Assembly: GCA_900696685.1 (NCBI GenBank)
Contig: CAADHA010000029.1
Coordinates: 1-64,000 of the forward strand
Length of the DNA: 64,000 nucleotides
Direction: 5' to 3'
Source of the DNA: an uncultured Planctomycetota bacterium
GTDB lineage: Bacteria > Planctomycetota > Phycisphaerae > Phycisphaerales > UBA5793
In this document: positions 52,000-60,395 of the stretch, in pieces
Position numbering within the stretch: position 1 is the first letter of the stretch
Layout: every line of letters begins with the position of its first letter
Notes under the pieces: generated by a model
Seen by the model: only the letters and a program-made list of their open reading frames with translations
The model's database searches: none
What the model was told of the DNA's origin: nothing
Program-made: the position numbers and the translations under genes

Positions 52000-53067
52000 A
52001 TGACTGGTCTCACTTCGTGGAGACGGGCGCTGCATTCGTCCGCACTGGTCGCCCTGCTGGCCACTTCGCTGACTGCCGCCCCTCCGCCGTTCGAGTATCG
52101 CGGCGAGCACCGCGGGCCCGGCGGCGCATTTGATGTGTTGCCCGACGGCCGGCTGATCGGAATGGCCGGCGACAACGTGCTCATCGAGTCCGCGCTCGGC
52201 TCGGGCGTCTACGAGATCGCCGGATCTTTCGACCCTGGCCTTATCAGCGAGTTCGGCGCCTCGTTCCTGTCCCTCGGCCCTTCCGGCAATCGGTTCGTCG
52301 TCGGCGACGGCAACTTCGGCGGCGCACGCGTCTACGAGGTCTCGCTCAGCGATCTCAACGGCGGCTCCATCCTTCATCGCTCCTTCGCGCACGAGAACTA
52401 CTCGGCGGCGTGGTACGACAGTGATCGGATCGCCATCGGCGCAGCCGATCCGAACACCTTCCTCGGCGAGGTGCGCATTCTCGATCTCGGCACCGGCCTG
52501 TCGACGCGAGTGCTCTCGCTCGACGGCGCTTCAGGCGGCGTTTCGTTCGACCGCAACGGCAATCTCTTCACCGGCAACGGGTTTGACGTCCTGCCGGGCG
52601 GATCAGAAACGGGCGACATCCGCGCCTTCGACGCGGCTGACGTCGCGGAGATTCTCAGCGGTCAGCGCCAGCCCTTCGCATTCGCCGATTCGGGCCGGTT
52701 CATCGGGCGCGTTCTTTCGGCTGCAGGCCTGGGCTTTGATGCGGTCGGACACATGTTCATCGGCGGCGCCGACTTCAACATCGGCGAGTTCAACTACTTC
52801 GCCCTTGCCGATGCCGCGGCCGTAGCCCGCGCATTCAGCGGCGGCGATCCCCTGCGACTGCTCGACCTTTTCCGCGATGATCCGCAGGCCGCCCCCTTCA
52901 GTTTCTACGGCGCAAAGTTCAACGCGATAACCGGTGAGTGGCTCGTCGCCTCCGGCTCTTCGCTCACGCTCTATCGCTACGCGGAGATTCCGGCGCCCGG
53001 CGCTTTCGTGCTGCTTGCAGCCGGGTGCGGGCTGATGGGTCGTATTCGCGCAAGGGCAGGGAGGTGA
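52000..53067 (+). CDS. Cobalamin-regulated exported propeller-like protein with PEP-CTERM-type tail
   Basis: A 355-residue exported protein. The ATG at 52000 has AGGAG seven bases upstream. The signal peptide ends near TAA-PPP. The body shows blade-like repeats (GGAFDVLPDGRLIGMAGDNV, ASFLSLGPSGNRFVVGDGNF, GGVSFDRNGNLFTGNGFDV, GLGFDAVGHMFIGGADF), consistent with a beta-propeller. The C-terminus IPAPGAFVLLAAGCGLMGR plus a basic tail is a PEP-CTERM-like exosortase signal of the PAP variety. First gene after the riboswitch. By analogy with the B12-binding propeller BtuG of Bacteroides it may capture corrinoids, but no sequence relationship is claimed. Confidence 0.85.
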   Translation: MTGLTSWRRALHSSALVALLATSLTAAPPPFEYRGEHRGPGGAFDVLPDGRLIGMAGDNVLIESALGSGVYEIAGSFDPGLISEFGASFLSLGPSGNRFVVGDGNFGGARVYEVSLSDLNGGSILHRSFAHENYSAAWYDSDRIAIGAADPNTFLGEVRILDLGTGLSTRVLSLDGASGGVSFDRNGNLFTGNGFDVLPGGSETGDIRAFDAADVAEILSGQRQPFAFADSGRFIGRVLSAAGLGFDAVGHMFIGGADFNIGEFNYFALADAAAVARAFSGGDPLRLLDLFRDDPQAAPFSFYGAKFNAITGEWLVASGSSLTLYRYAEIPAPGAFVLLAAGCGLMGRIRARAGR

Positions 53068-53072
53068 AGCGG

Positions 53073-53957
53073 ATGCGAGTCTCACTTCTGCTCTCGTGGC
53101 CTGGCTGCTGCTGTGCGCTGACCCTGGGCGCCGGCGCCCCCCCGACTTCTGTCTCTGCGAACGAAGCCGCGTCTTCACCCTTCGCAACGGTGGTTCTCGA
53201 CTACTCCCCCGCTGACGGGCAGTTCGTGAACGATCCGCGCTACAACGACCCTCGCCGCGCGCTGGGCGCTCCGAACGGCGGCGGCACACTCTCACCCGAC
53301 CTCTCCAAACTCGTTACGCTCGGAGGATTCGGCGGATCAATTACGCTCGGCTTTGATCGCACGATCCGAGATCATCCCTTCAACCCGATGGGGCTGGATT
53401 TCATCGTTTTCGGCAACGCGTCATGGGTGGCCAACCTCCCCTCTCTGCGCTGGGCCGAGGCGGCCATCGTCGAGATCAGCCGCGATGTGAACGGCAACGG
53501 CCTGCCAGACGATCCGTGGTACGTCATTCCCGGCTCGCATCTCGCCGATCCGAAGCGGCAGAGGCGCAACGGCCGCTTCATCCTCCCCGATGACCCCTTT
53601 GCCTCGCCGCCGGTCTTCAACACGAGCACGGACGGGAGCGAAGCGTTCTGGGGGTACGCCGACATGAACCCCGTGCTCATCCTCGGCGACCTCGACGGCG
53701 ACAACATCGTCGATGATCCCATGATGGCGCCCGAGGAGTTCTACACGAGGCCCGACGATCCGCGCACGGAGGGAATCACGCCGGGCAGCGGCGGAGGCGA
53801 TTCGTTCGACATCGCGTGGGCGGTTCATCCGGTGACGGGTGAGCCCGCCAACCTGCGCGGCTTCGACTTCATCCGCATCACGACGGCGGTCGATGCCTTC
53901 AACGGCCAATTCGGCGAAGTGTCAGCGGAGATCGGCGGCGTGGCGGCAGTGCAGTGA
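53073..53957 (+). CDS. Cobalamin-regulated exported surface protein
   Basis: A 294-residue exported protein; the ATG at 53073 follows GGGAGGTGAAGCGG and lies five bases after the previous stop. The signal peptide spans about 1-30. The mature part has ALGAPNGGGTLSPDLSKLV, LGGFGGSITLGFDRTI, GLDFIVFGNA, VEISRDVNGNGLPDDPWYVI, GSHLADPKR, WGYADMNPVLILGDLDGDN, GSGGGDSFDIAWAV and GFDFIRITTAVDAFNGQFGE. As I recall it, the IxFGNA...DxNGNGxPDDxWY pattern also occurs in cell-surface proteins of B12-riboswitch loci in Bacteroidetes. A role in corrinoid binding or display is inferred. Confidence 0.85.
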   Translation: MRVSLLLSWPGCCCALTLGAGAPPTSVSANEAASSPFATVVLDYSPADGQFVNDPRYNDPRRALGAPNGGGTLSPDLSKLVTLGGFGGSITLGFDRTIRDHPFNPMGLDFIVFGNASWVANLPSLRWAEAAIVEISRDVNGNGLPDDPWYVIPGSHLADPKRQRRNGRFILPDDPFASPPVFNTSTDGSEAFWGYADMNPVLILGDLDGDNIVDDPMMAPEEFYTRPDDPRTEGITPGSGGGDSFDIAWAVHPVTGEPANLRGFDFIRITTAVDAFNGQFGEVSAEIGGVAAVQ

Positions 53958-53967
53958 AGGAAATTGA

Positions 53968-54831
53968 ATGGCCGCAAAGAGGCTCAAGTGGCGCAAGAGG
54001 TGGAGAGGATGGTCGGGTCTTTCCGTCGATCCTCTTGCGTCCCTTTGCGCCTCCTTGCGGCCGACTCGTTCTCCGCGAGCGTTCACGCTTGTCGAGTTGC
54101 TCGTCATCATGGCGATTGTCTCGCTGCTTGTTAGTCTGCTTGTTCCGGCGCTGCGCAGTGCGCGGGCGGCCGCGCAGCGCAGCGCCTGCGCTTCAAACCT
54201 GCGCCAGTTGCACCTGGCGAACGCGGCCTATTCGACCGGCAACGACGGGCGCTTCGCTCCAGGCGCGGCTCGCTTCGACCGCAATCTGGAGAGGTGGTTC
54301 GGCTCGCGGCGCGATGCGCGTGAGCCTTTCGAGCCGCGCGGCGGGCCGCTCTCGCCCCACCTCGGACCCGAAGGGGCCGTGCGTCAGTGTCCGGCCTTCA
54401 AGCCCGGCCCGCGCGTGCCGCAACTCGACTTCGAGGCAGGCTGCGGCGGCTACGGCTACAACAACGCCTACCTCGGCGTGCGCGAGGACGGCCGCGACAT
54501 TGTCGGCGTGCGGCTTTCACTCATCGCGCAGCCGGCTGAGACGGTGATGTTCAGTGACGCCGCGCTGGCCATGCCGGCGCCGTCGCTGCGCCTCATCGAG
54601 TACAGTTTCGCAGAACCGCCCCGACAGCGCGACTCCAACTACACCCTCGATCCGTCGATTCACTTCCGTCACGGCGGCGGGGCGAGCATCGCCTGGGCCG
54701 ACGGCCACTTGAGCCGCGAGCGCCTCGCCTTCACGCGCGGCAGCATCTACGGCGTAAGCGAGTCGCAGATGCGCGACCTTGCCATCGGATGGTTCGGGAG
54801 CACGGACAATCGTCTCTTTGACCTGCGCTGA
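53968..54831 (+). CDS. H-X9-DG prepilin-like protein in the cobalamin operon
   Basis: A 287-residue prepilin-type protein of the DUF1559-like planctomycete group. The ATG at 53968 (AAGGAA upstream) gives an unusually long leader of 38 residues, encoded largely by an inverted repeat. The helix then reads [20 protein letters not shown] with Glu at +5, followed by [19 protein letters not shown], a soluble domain, and [18 protein letters not shown], whose His...Asp-Gly spacing is exactly H-X9-DG. A TTG at 54055 would give a normal short leader. It follows the second cobalamin-regulated gene by ten bases and ends six bases before the convergent hppD. Confidence 0.87.
   Translation: MAAKRLKWRKRWRGWSGLSVDPLASLCASLRPTRSPRAFTLVELLVIMAIVSLLVSLLVPALRSARAAAQRSACASNLRQLHLANAAYSTGNDGRFAPGAARFDRNLERWFGSRRDAREPFEPRGGPLSPHLGPEGAVRQCPAFKPGPRVPQLDFEAGCGGYGYNNAYLGVREDGRDIVGVRLSLIAQPAETVMFSDAALAMPAPSLRLIEYSFAEPPRQRDSNYTLDPSIHFRHGGGASIAWADGHLSRERLAFTRGSIYGVSESQMRDLAIGWFGSTDNRLFDLR
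53970..54062. repeat. Imperfect inverted repeat with ~31-base arms inside a gene start
   Basis: Arms at 53970-54000 (GGCCGCAAAGAGG...) and 54031-54062 (...CCTCCTTGCGGCC) are near-complements: the first 8 and last 9 bases match exactly, with four or five differences between. The GCAAAG/CTTTGC words recall the widespread CGCAAAGACGCAAAG palindromes of environmental genomes. It occupies the leader codons of the prepilin-like gene. Confidence 0.65.
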
Positions 54832-54837
54832 ACTGGA

Positions 54838-56004
54838 TCAGAGGTTTCCACGCCGGTCCTGCTCCAGCTCCAGCGCCTCGAAGAGGGCCTTGAAGTTGCC
54901 CTTGCCGAAACTCTGCGAACCGCGGCGCGTGATGATCTCGAAGAAGAGCGTCGGCCTGTCCTGCACCGGCCGCGTGAAGATCTGGAGCAGGTAGCCCTCA
55001 TCATCCCGATCGACAAGGATGCCGAGGTCCTTGATCTTCTGCCGGTCTTCCTCGATCTCGCCGACGCGGTCCCAGACGATGTCGTAGTAGGTGTCGGGCA
55101 GCTTGAGGAACTCGACGCCGCGCTCTCGCAGCAGGCGCACCGAGTTGAGTTCATCGCGCGAGCGCAGGGCGAGGTGCTGCACGCCGGCGGTGTTGTGGTG
55201 CCAGTCGAGGTACTCCTGCACCTGGCTCTTTCGTCGTCCCGGCGCCGGCTCATTGATGGGCATCTTGATCAGCCCGCGTCCGCTGCTCATCACCTTGCTC
55301 ATCAGCGACGAGTATTCGGTGGAGATGTCCTTGTCGTCGAAGTGCTTGAACATGGTGAAGCCCATGACCTCTTCGTACCACTTCACCCACACGTTCATCT
55401 TCCCGAGTTCGACGTTTCCGACGAGATGATCGACGAACTTGAGGCCGCAGTCGCCGCCGGCGTTGATGCGGTTGACCGGCGGGTTGACGGGCATGAAGCC
55501 GGGGAGAAACTTGCCCTTGAAGCGCGAGCGGTCGATGAAGGTGTGGACGACTTCACCGTAGGTGTAGATGGCCGAGCGCGTGACTTCCCCGTGCTCATCC
55601 TTCTCGACCGTGGGCTGCTGCGCCGGCCGGCCGCCGCGCCGCGTCGTCTGCTCGAAGGCGTCCTCGGCGTCGCGGACGGTGAAGTTGACGCCCTTGACCC
55701 CGTCGCCGAAGAGGTTGACGTGGCGCTGGGCGGGATGATCCTTCGTCAGGCCGGTGGTCAGAACGAAGCGGATGTTGCCCTGCTCGAGGAGGTAACTGGC
55801 GGTGTCGCGGCTGCCCGTCTCCTGGCCCTTGTAGGCGGTGATGTTGAAGCCGAACGCGGCCGCGTAGTAGTACGCCGCCTGCCGCGCGTTGCCGACGTAG
55901 AACTCGACGTGATCGACGTCAACGAGTTCGAGCCAGCCGTGCTCCCTGGGCGTGTGCTTCTCGGGGTCGAGGTGAGAGAGGTCGGGCTTGCTGGCGGCGC
56001 TCAT
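54838..56004 (-). CDS. hppD: 4-hydroxyphenylpyruvate dioxygenase
   Basis: A 388-residue Fe(II) enzyme converting 4-hydroxyphenylpyruvate to homogentisate in tyrosine breakdown. The ATG at 56004 has GAGGAGC upstream. It has two vicinal-oxygen-chelate halves: VDHVEFYVGNARQAAYYY in the first, and in the second the ligand motifs FVDHLVGNVELGKMNVWVKW (His), GVQHLALRS (His) and TLFFEIITRRG (Glu), then GKGNFKALFEALELEQ. All three metal ligands are present. No other tyrosine-catabolic genes are adjacent. Confidence 0.96.
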   Translation of the reverse strand: MSAASKPDLSHLDPEKHTPREHGWLELVDVDHVEFYVGNARQAAYYYAAAFGFNITAYKGQETGSRDTASYLLEQGNIRFVLTTGLTKDHPAQRHVNLFGDGVKGVNFTVRDAEDAFEQTTRRGGRPAQQPTVEKDEHGEVTRSAIYTYGEVVHTFIDRSRFKGKFLPGFMPVNPPVNRINAGGDCGLKFVDHLVGNVELGKMNVWVKWYEEVMGFTMFKHFDDKDISTEYSSLMSKVMSSGRGLIKMPINEPAPGRRKSQVQEYLDWHHNTAGVQHLALRSRDELNSVRLLRERGVEFLKLPDTYYDIVWDRVGEIEEDRQKIKDLGILVDRDDEGYLLQIFTRPVQDRPTLFFEIITRRGSQSFGKGNFKALFEALELEQDRRGNL

Positions 56005-56133
56005 GGTCTGCTCCTCGGTGATCGTCGAGACATCCGGATTCGAGGGAAGGTTAAACAAGAGAACCGGGCGGCTCCATAGCAGATCCCCCCGGTTCTGAAG
56101 ATCGGCACTCGTCCGCGCGCCGTCAGGTGAGGC

Positions 56134-57135
56134 TCAGCGGCCCGGCTCGGCCGGCTTCTGTGCCCCCTTGCTGGCGGCACGGGCCTGCGCGAAGGGCAGG
56201 TACTCCTGCTCGTACCACTGCTTCCATCGGGGCACGTCAAAGCCGAAGTCCACTGGCTGCCCGAAATCCTCCTTGACAATTTTCACCAGCGCGTTGTGGG
56301 CGTCGAGGTTGTAGAACTCGGCCACGGCATCGATGATCCGCACGACCGTGCCGTCCGTAAACGTGCTCAGCGTCGGATCGAATCCCACGGAATTGTCGCC
56401 GACGACGGGCTGGAGGTCAGTCACCAGCCACCGCTGCGTCCCGACGTTGATGTACGCGAGGTCGCCGCGCCCGGAGGTCGATGTGGCGGGCGGCTGCTGC
56501 GCGACGATGAGATGCGGGATTGCCTCGACGAGATGCAGCGCGCCCGCGGCCCCCGCGCCGCCGCTGACCACCTCGAGATTCGGCGACTGGAGCGCCCTCT
56601 CGATGACGAAGCGCGTGGTCCGCGCGCTGGGACCGGCGAGGCGGGCCAGGGCCGCCTCGCGCACCCACTGCTCCGAGTCGTAGATCGCCATCCACGCGAG
56701 CGTCGCCTGGCCGATCTCACGATCGACGCGCTCGGCGAGGTGCTCGAAGAGCCACTGCCGTGCATCTTCCCTTTCCTTGCGCAGGACGGCGATGAGCGGC
56801 TCGATGGCGGCGGCGTCGGTGAACTTCTCGAGTTCCTCGAGGCCCCGCGCCCGCGTCGGCCCGAACTCCTTCGAACCGAGGTACTGCCCCTTGATCCTGC
56901 GGATGTCCTTCTCGAACGCGCGGCGGGCGATGATGTAGGCGCGCGTGCCCTGCTGCGTGGGCATCGCAGGCGCCGGCGTCGAGGCCGGGGCGCTCACCGT
57001 CGTGCGAATGCGGAAGGTCTCAATGACGGGGCGCTGAATCTCGGCGGGCTGCGTGATCACGATCTGGGCGCCGGCCGGCAGCGAAATGCCCGTGGCAGCG
57101 GCCAGAAACAGGGCGGATCGAATGGCTGGAAGCAT
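56134..57135 (-). CDS. Exported HEAT-like repeat protein
   Basis: A 333-residue exported protein. The ATG at 57135 begins a signal peptide ending near AGA-Q. After a Thr/Pro-rich linker come helical repeats (ARGLEELEKFTDAAAIEPLI, VREAALARLAGPSARTTRFV, GAAGALHLVEAIPHLIVA) and a C-terminal KQWYEQEYLPFAQ segment. It resembles other planctomycete periplasmic HEAT proteins, including the 49166 gene in general style. Function unknown. Confidence 0.75.
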   Translation of the reverse strand: MLPAIRSALFLAAATGISLPAGAQIVITQPAEIQRPVIETFRIRTTVSAPASTPAPAMPTQQGTRAYIIARRAFEKDIRRIKGQYLGSKEFGPTRARGLEELEKFTDAAAIEPLIAVLRKEREDARQWLFEHLAERVDREIGQATLAWMAIYDSEQWVREAALARLAGPSARTTRFVIERALQSPNLEVVSGGAGAAGALHLVEAIPHLIVAQQPPATSTSGRGDLAYINVGTQRWLVTDLQPVVGDNSVGFDPTLSTFTDGTVVRIIDAVAEFYNLDAHNALVKIVKEDFGQPVDFGFDVPRWKQWYEQEYLPFAQARAASKGAQKPAEPGR

Positions 57136-57460
57136 GGGGTGAACCTCGTCATTGCGTTTCGGGGGATCATACGGTCCGCGGCCCGGGCGGGCCGCGCTCT
57201 CCATTCTCAGGGATGCAGCCCGCTGCCCGTGCTGGCGGAAAAACGACCGATCGCCCGGCCCCGCCCAGAGGAAACAATGCTTCGCATTCGAAGCCCTGTG
57301 CCTGCTCCCAGAGGGTGGCTCGGGCGACCCTTGTCGGCGACTCTCGTCGCACTCTTCTATACGGGCGCGACCTGCAACCTGTTCTGCTGCTTTTCCGCGG
57401 CGCAGCGCCATGCTAAACTCCTGCCCTCTCGATCCCCCGCAGTGAAACGGACTTCAGCCG
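57136..57460. other. 325-base divergent spacer
   Basis: Lies between the exported HEAT-like gene and nuoH. ATGCTAAACT at 57412-57421, about 40 bases before the nuoH start, resembles an extended -10 box; no matching -35 is clear. No coding sequence is supported. Confidence 0.4.
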
Positions 57461-58930
57461 ATGCTTGCCGAGATCGCGCAATCCCTCTCCGAGACGAGCG
57501 GCGTGCCCTACTGGGTGTGTCTCGTGGCAGTGAAGACGCTCATCGCCGCGGCCGTCTTTCTTCCCGCCATCAGCGTTCTCGCGATGCTGAGCATCTGGGC
57601 GGAGCGCAAAGTCGCCGGTCACATCCAGGGCCGCCTCGGCCCAACCCACGTCGGCCCCTTCGGCATCCTCCAGTCCCTCGCGGACGGCTTGAAACTGCTG
57701 GGCAAGGAAGACCTCGTCCCCGCCGGCGCCGATTCATTTCTCTTTCGACTCGCGCCCTATCTGGCGTTCGCTCCGGTGCTGGCCGCGTTTCTCGCGATCC
57801 CCTTCGGGCCGCAGTTTGTCTTTGAGGCGGGGCTGAATGTCGGCCTGCTCTACCTGCTGGCCATCCTCGGCGTCGAAGTGATGGGCGTCATTCTCTCGGG
57901 ATGGGCGAGCAACTCCAAGTGGGCCATCTACGGCGCCATGCGCGAAGCCTGCCAGATGGTCAGTTACGAGATTCCTCTGGGCGTGGCGATCCTGTGCGGC
58001 GTACTCGTCGCCGGCACGCTCAACCTCGTTGAACTCGGCTACCTCCAGGGCGGCGGCATCCAGACCTGGCTCTTCTTCCAGAATCCCTTCATCTTCATCG
58101 CGTTCTTCATCTACTTCATCGCCTCGCTTGCAGCCTCCAAGCGCGCGCCCTACGACCTTCCCGAAGGCGAATCCGAACTCGTCGCCGGCTTTCACACCGA
58201 GTACTCCGGCCTGCGATTCTCCTTCTTCTTCTTCGCCGAGTATGCCGGCATGTTCGTGGTGGGCTGCATCCAGGCGGTGCTCTTCCTGGGCGCGTGGAAC
58301 AGCCCGCTCGGACCGGCCGATCCCGTCTACGTGGTGCTTGGCTACGACCCGGTCCGCGTCGGCGGCGAGTACCTCACCGGCCAATATGCCGGTGTGACGG
58401 CATGGCCCGACATCGCCTCGCTCATGGGCCTCAAGGGCGGCGCCCTGGGCCTGTTCATCCTCAATCTCTACGGCATGACGATGGTCATCGGCAAGGCGCT
58501 GCTCGTGGTCTTCATTCACATGTGGATCCGCTGGACCGTGCCGCGCATCCGCATAGACCAGGTCATGCACGGCTGCGTGAAGGGCCTCCTGCCCATCAGC
58601 CTCGCCATGCTCGTCGGCACGGCGATCTGGATCTCGCTCGTTCAGCCCGCTCCCGATGTCCGCGGCGCCTACGCCGTTACCACGACCTATGTGGCCCATC
58701 TTACGGGCGAGGTCGGTACGCTCCAGATCGTGACGCAGTGGGTGCTCACGATCATCGGCGTGGGCCTGTTCGGGTTCTACGCATTGATCATCTTCGGCGC
58801 GATGATCTCCCGCCGCTCCGCCCCGCGCAAGGGCATGTTCGAGGACGTCATGCCCGTGGGCAACGAGGTCGCCTTCACCCGGGGCAGCGGCTACGAGAAC
58901 GAAGAGCAGCGCAGTCTCAAGCAGGCATAG
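57461..58930 (+). CDS. nuoH: NADH-quinone oxidoreductase subunit H, long form
   Basis: A 489-residue membrane subunit of respiratory complex I that forms much of the quinone chamber. It shows LAMLSIWAERKVAGHIQGRLGPTHVGPFG, LADGLKLLGKEDLVP, the SGWASNSKWAIYGAMREACQMVSYEIPLG loop, FDLPE-like PYDLPEGESELVAGFHTEYSG, and RWTVPRIRIDQVM near 360. Family members are usually 320-350 residues; the excess comes from an insertion of about 60 residues after the FxAEY segment and an extra C-terminal helix and tail. No other nuo genes are in the window. Confidence 0.94.
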   Translation: MLAEIAQSLSETSGVPYWVCLVAVKTLIAAAVFLPAISVLAMLSIWAERKVAGHIQGRLGPTHVGPFGILQSLADGLKLLGKEDLVPAGADSFLFRLAPYLAFAPVLAAFLAIPFGPQFVFEAGLNVGLLYLLAILGVEVMGVILSGWASNSKWAIYGAMREACQMVSYEIPLGVAILCGVLVAGTLNLVELGYLQGGGIQTWLFFQNPFIFIAFFIYFIASLAASKRAPYDLPEGESELVAGFHTEYSGLRFSFFFFAEYAGMFVVGCIQAVLFLGAWNSPLGPADPVYVVLGYDPVRVGGEYLTGQYAGVTAWPDIASLMGLKGGALGLFILNLYGMTMVIGKALLVVFIHMWIRWTVPRIRIDQVMHGCVKGLLPISLAMLVGTAIWISLVQPAPDVRGAYAVTTTYVAHLTGEVGTLQIVTQWVLTIIGVGLFGFYALIIFGAMISRRSAPRKGMFEDVMPVGNEVAFTRGSGYENEEQRSLKQA

Positions 58931-58960
58931 GTTCGTGCAGCAGTCTGGCGGGAACGAAAG

Positions 58961-58992
58961 GGCCTCATCAACCCCCAAGGGTCGATGAGGCC
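58961..58992. terminator. Bidirectional terminator between convergent genes
   Basis: GGCCTCATC and GATGAGGCC form a perfect 9-bp stem, with an inner ACCC/GGGT pairing in the loop. It lies 30 bases after nuoH and 34 bases beyond the stop of the convergent secreted protein; read on the minus strand it is followed by CCTTTCGTTCC. Confidence 0.7.
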
Positions 58993-59026
58993 TCGTTGTG
59001 CATCTGCATCCAGAGGCGCGCCGCGA

Positions 59027-60076
59027 TCAGGGAATCTGCGCGACGTTGCTCGTGGCACAGGGGCTGCCGTCCGCGATGACCATCTGGAGGAATCGGCGGC
59101 AGGCAGGAGTGCCGGCGTTGGCGCTTACCTGGCCCGATCCGTTGGGTCCGGTGCTGCCCGAGAAGACCAGTTGCAACCCGGCGCTGCTCAGGCCGGTCTG
59201 GGTTCCCGCGCACACGCCGCCGGGAATGACGAAGCTGCCCGTGCCGTTTGCGAAGAGAATGCCCATGGGCCTGCCCGGGGTTGCATTCGACCACGCGACC
59301 GTCACGCGCCCGGGGCACTGGCCGGAAATGCGAATGCTCGGCCCGCCGCCGCCTCCGCCAAGGAACTCCATGCCGCGCGTGTCGTTGTATCCGCCGCTGC
59401 CGATCAAGCTCACAGCGCCGGTGGAGAGATTGATGGAGAAGAGCGAGTTGCGTGCTCCATAGAGATTGCCCGCGGCGTCGAAGCCGATGCCCTGGACATC
59501 GTTGCCGCTGCCGGGAGTGTTCGGGTCGACGTCTGTCGCGGCGCCGGTGTTGATGTCGATCGTCACCAGGCCGGCGCCGATGCCTGATCCGGAACCGACG
59601 TCCCAGCCGTACATGCGCCCCGTCGTGGGGCTGATCGCCAGGCCCTGGAGGCCGGGCATTCCGGTCGTGCCGATGAAGGTCTTGTTTCCGTTTGAGAGAT
59701 CGATCGTGTAGAGGTGATCGCTGACGAATCCGGCATCTTCAATGGCGTAGAGCGTGCCGCTGTTGCTGAAGGCCATTCCGCGGCAACTGCCGAGATTCGA
59801 GGCCACGACAAGCGTTCCGGCGCCCGTGTTCGGGTCAATCCTGATGATGTTGGTCGTGGAAAGTCCTGAACTGGCGTAGATGGTGCCGTCCGGCGCCTTG
59901 GCCATTGCGTTGATCTGACTGAACCCCGTGGCGCCGAGAAAGACGCCGACTCCCGTCCCCGAGTCGATCGCGAACGCTTCGCCGTTCCATCCAACTGCGA
60001 TGATGTCGTTCCCGCCAAGCGCCGGGGCCGCAGCCCAGAGTGCGGCAGCAATTGTGCATCCGATTCTCTTCTTCTT
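59027..60076 (-). CDS. Secreted propeller-like protein with SNV C-terminal domain; start codon reads AAG
   Basis: A 349-codon frame. A perfect Shine-Dalgarno (AGAAGGAG at 60083-60090) sits six bases before codon AAG at 60074-60076, after which the frame encodes KKRIGCTIAAALWAAAPALGG, a textbook signal peptide that lacks only its Met. No ATG, GTG or TTG exists upstream before the in-frame stop; the first in-frame ATG (59905) would delete the signal. Residues about 25-245 have NHL/YncE-like blades (VYAIEDAG-type LYAIEDAGFVSDHLYTIDLS, GLAISPTTGRMYGWD, GIGFDAAGNLYGARNS). The last ~100 residues are the shared module ending SNVAQIP. A sequencing error or recent start loss is suspected. Confidence 0.75.
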   Translation of the reverse strand, partial: KKKRIGCTIAAALWAAAPALGGNDIIAVGWNGEAFAIDSGTGVGVFLGATGFSQINAMAKAPDGTIYASSGLSTTNIIRIDPNTGAGTLVVASNLGSCRGMAFSNSGTLYAIEDAGFVSDHLYTIDLSNGNKTFIGTTGMPGLQGLAISPTTGRMYGWDVGSGSGIGAGLVTIDINTGAATDVDPNTPGSGNDVQGIGFDAAGNLYGARNSLFSINLSTGAVSLIGSGGYNDTRGMEFLGGGGGGPSIRISGQCPGRVTVAWSNATPGRPMGILFANGTGSFVIPGGVCAGTQTGLSSAGLQLVFSGSTGPNGSGQVSANAGTPACRRFLQMVIADGSPCATSNVAQIP

Positions 60077-60395
60077 CGGTTTCTCCTTCTTCTCGTGAGT
60101 GCTCTCGACGCCATTCCGGCCGGGGAATACTCCGCCCCGGACGAATCGCTTACGGACAGCGCCGCTGCCTCAGGGCAAGTGTACCCGATACACGCTGCGG
60201 CAATGCGTGAAATCCGTACTGGTTCGACTTCCTTCTCCGAAGCCGGCCCGCCTGCGCCAGTCTGAGGGGCCAAATATGATCCCCTTGCGCCCGGCGGGAC
60301 GATGATTGGAGCATCCCGCTCCGGGCGACGGCTTCGATCCTCGCGGCGCGGTTCGGCCCCACCCCTCAGCGCCCGCCGATGGCTGACCATACGCT
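60077..60395. other. 319-base divergent spacer
   Basis: Between the secreted protein and murJ. It carries the strong Shine-Dalgarno AGAAGGAG for the minus-strand gene and presumably both promoters, which I cannot locate. No supported gene. Confidence 0.4.
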
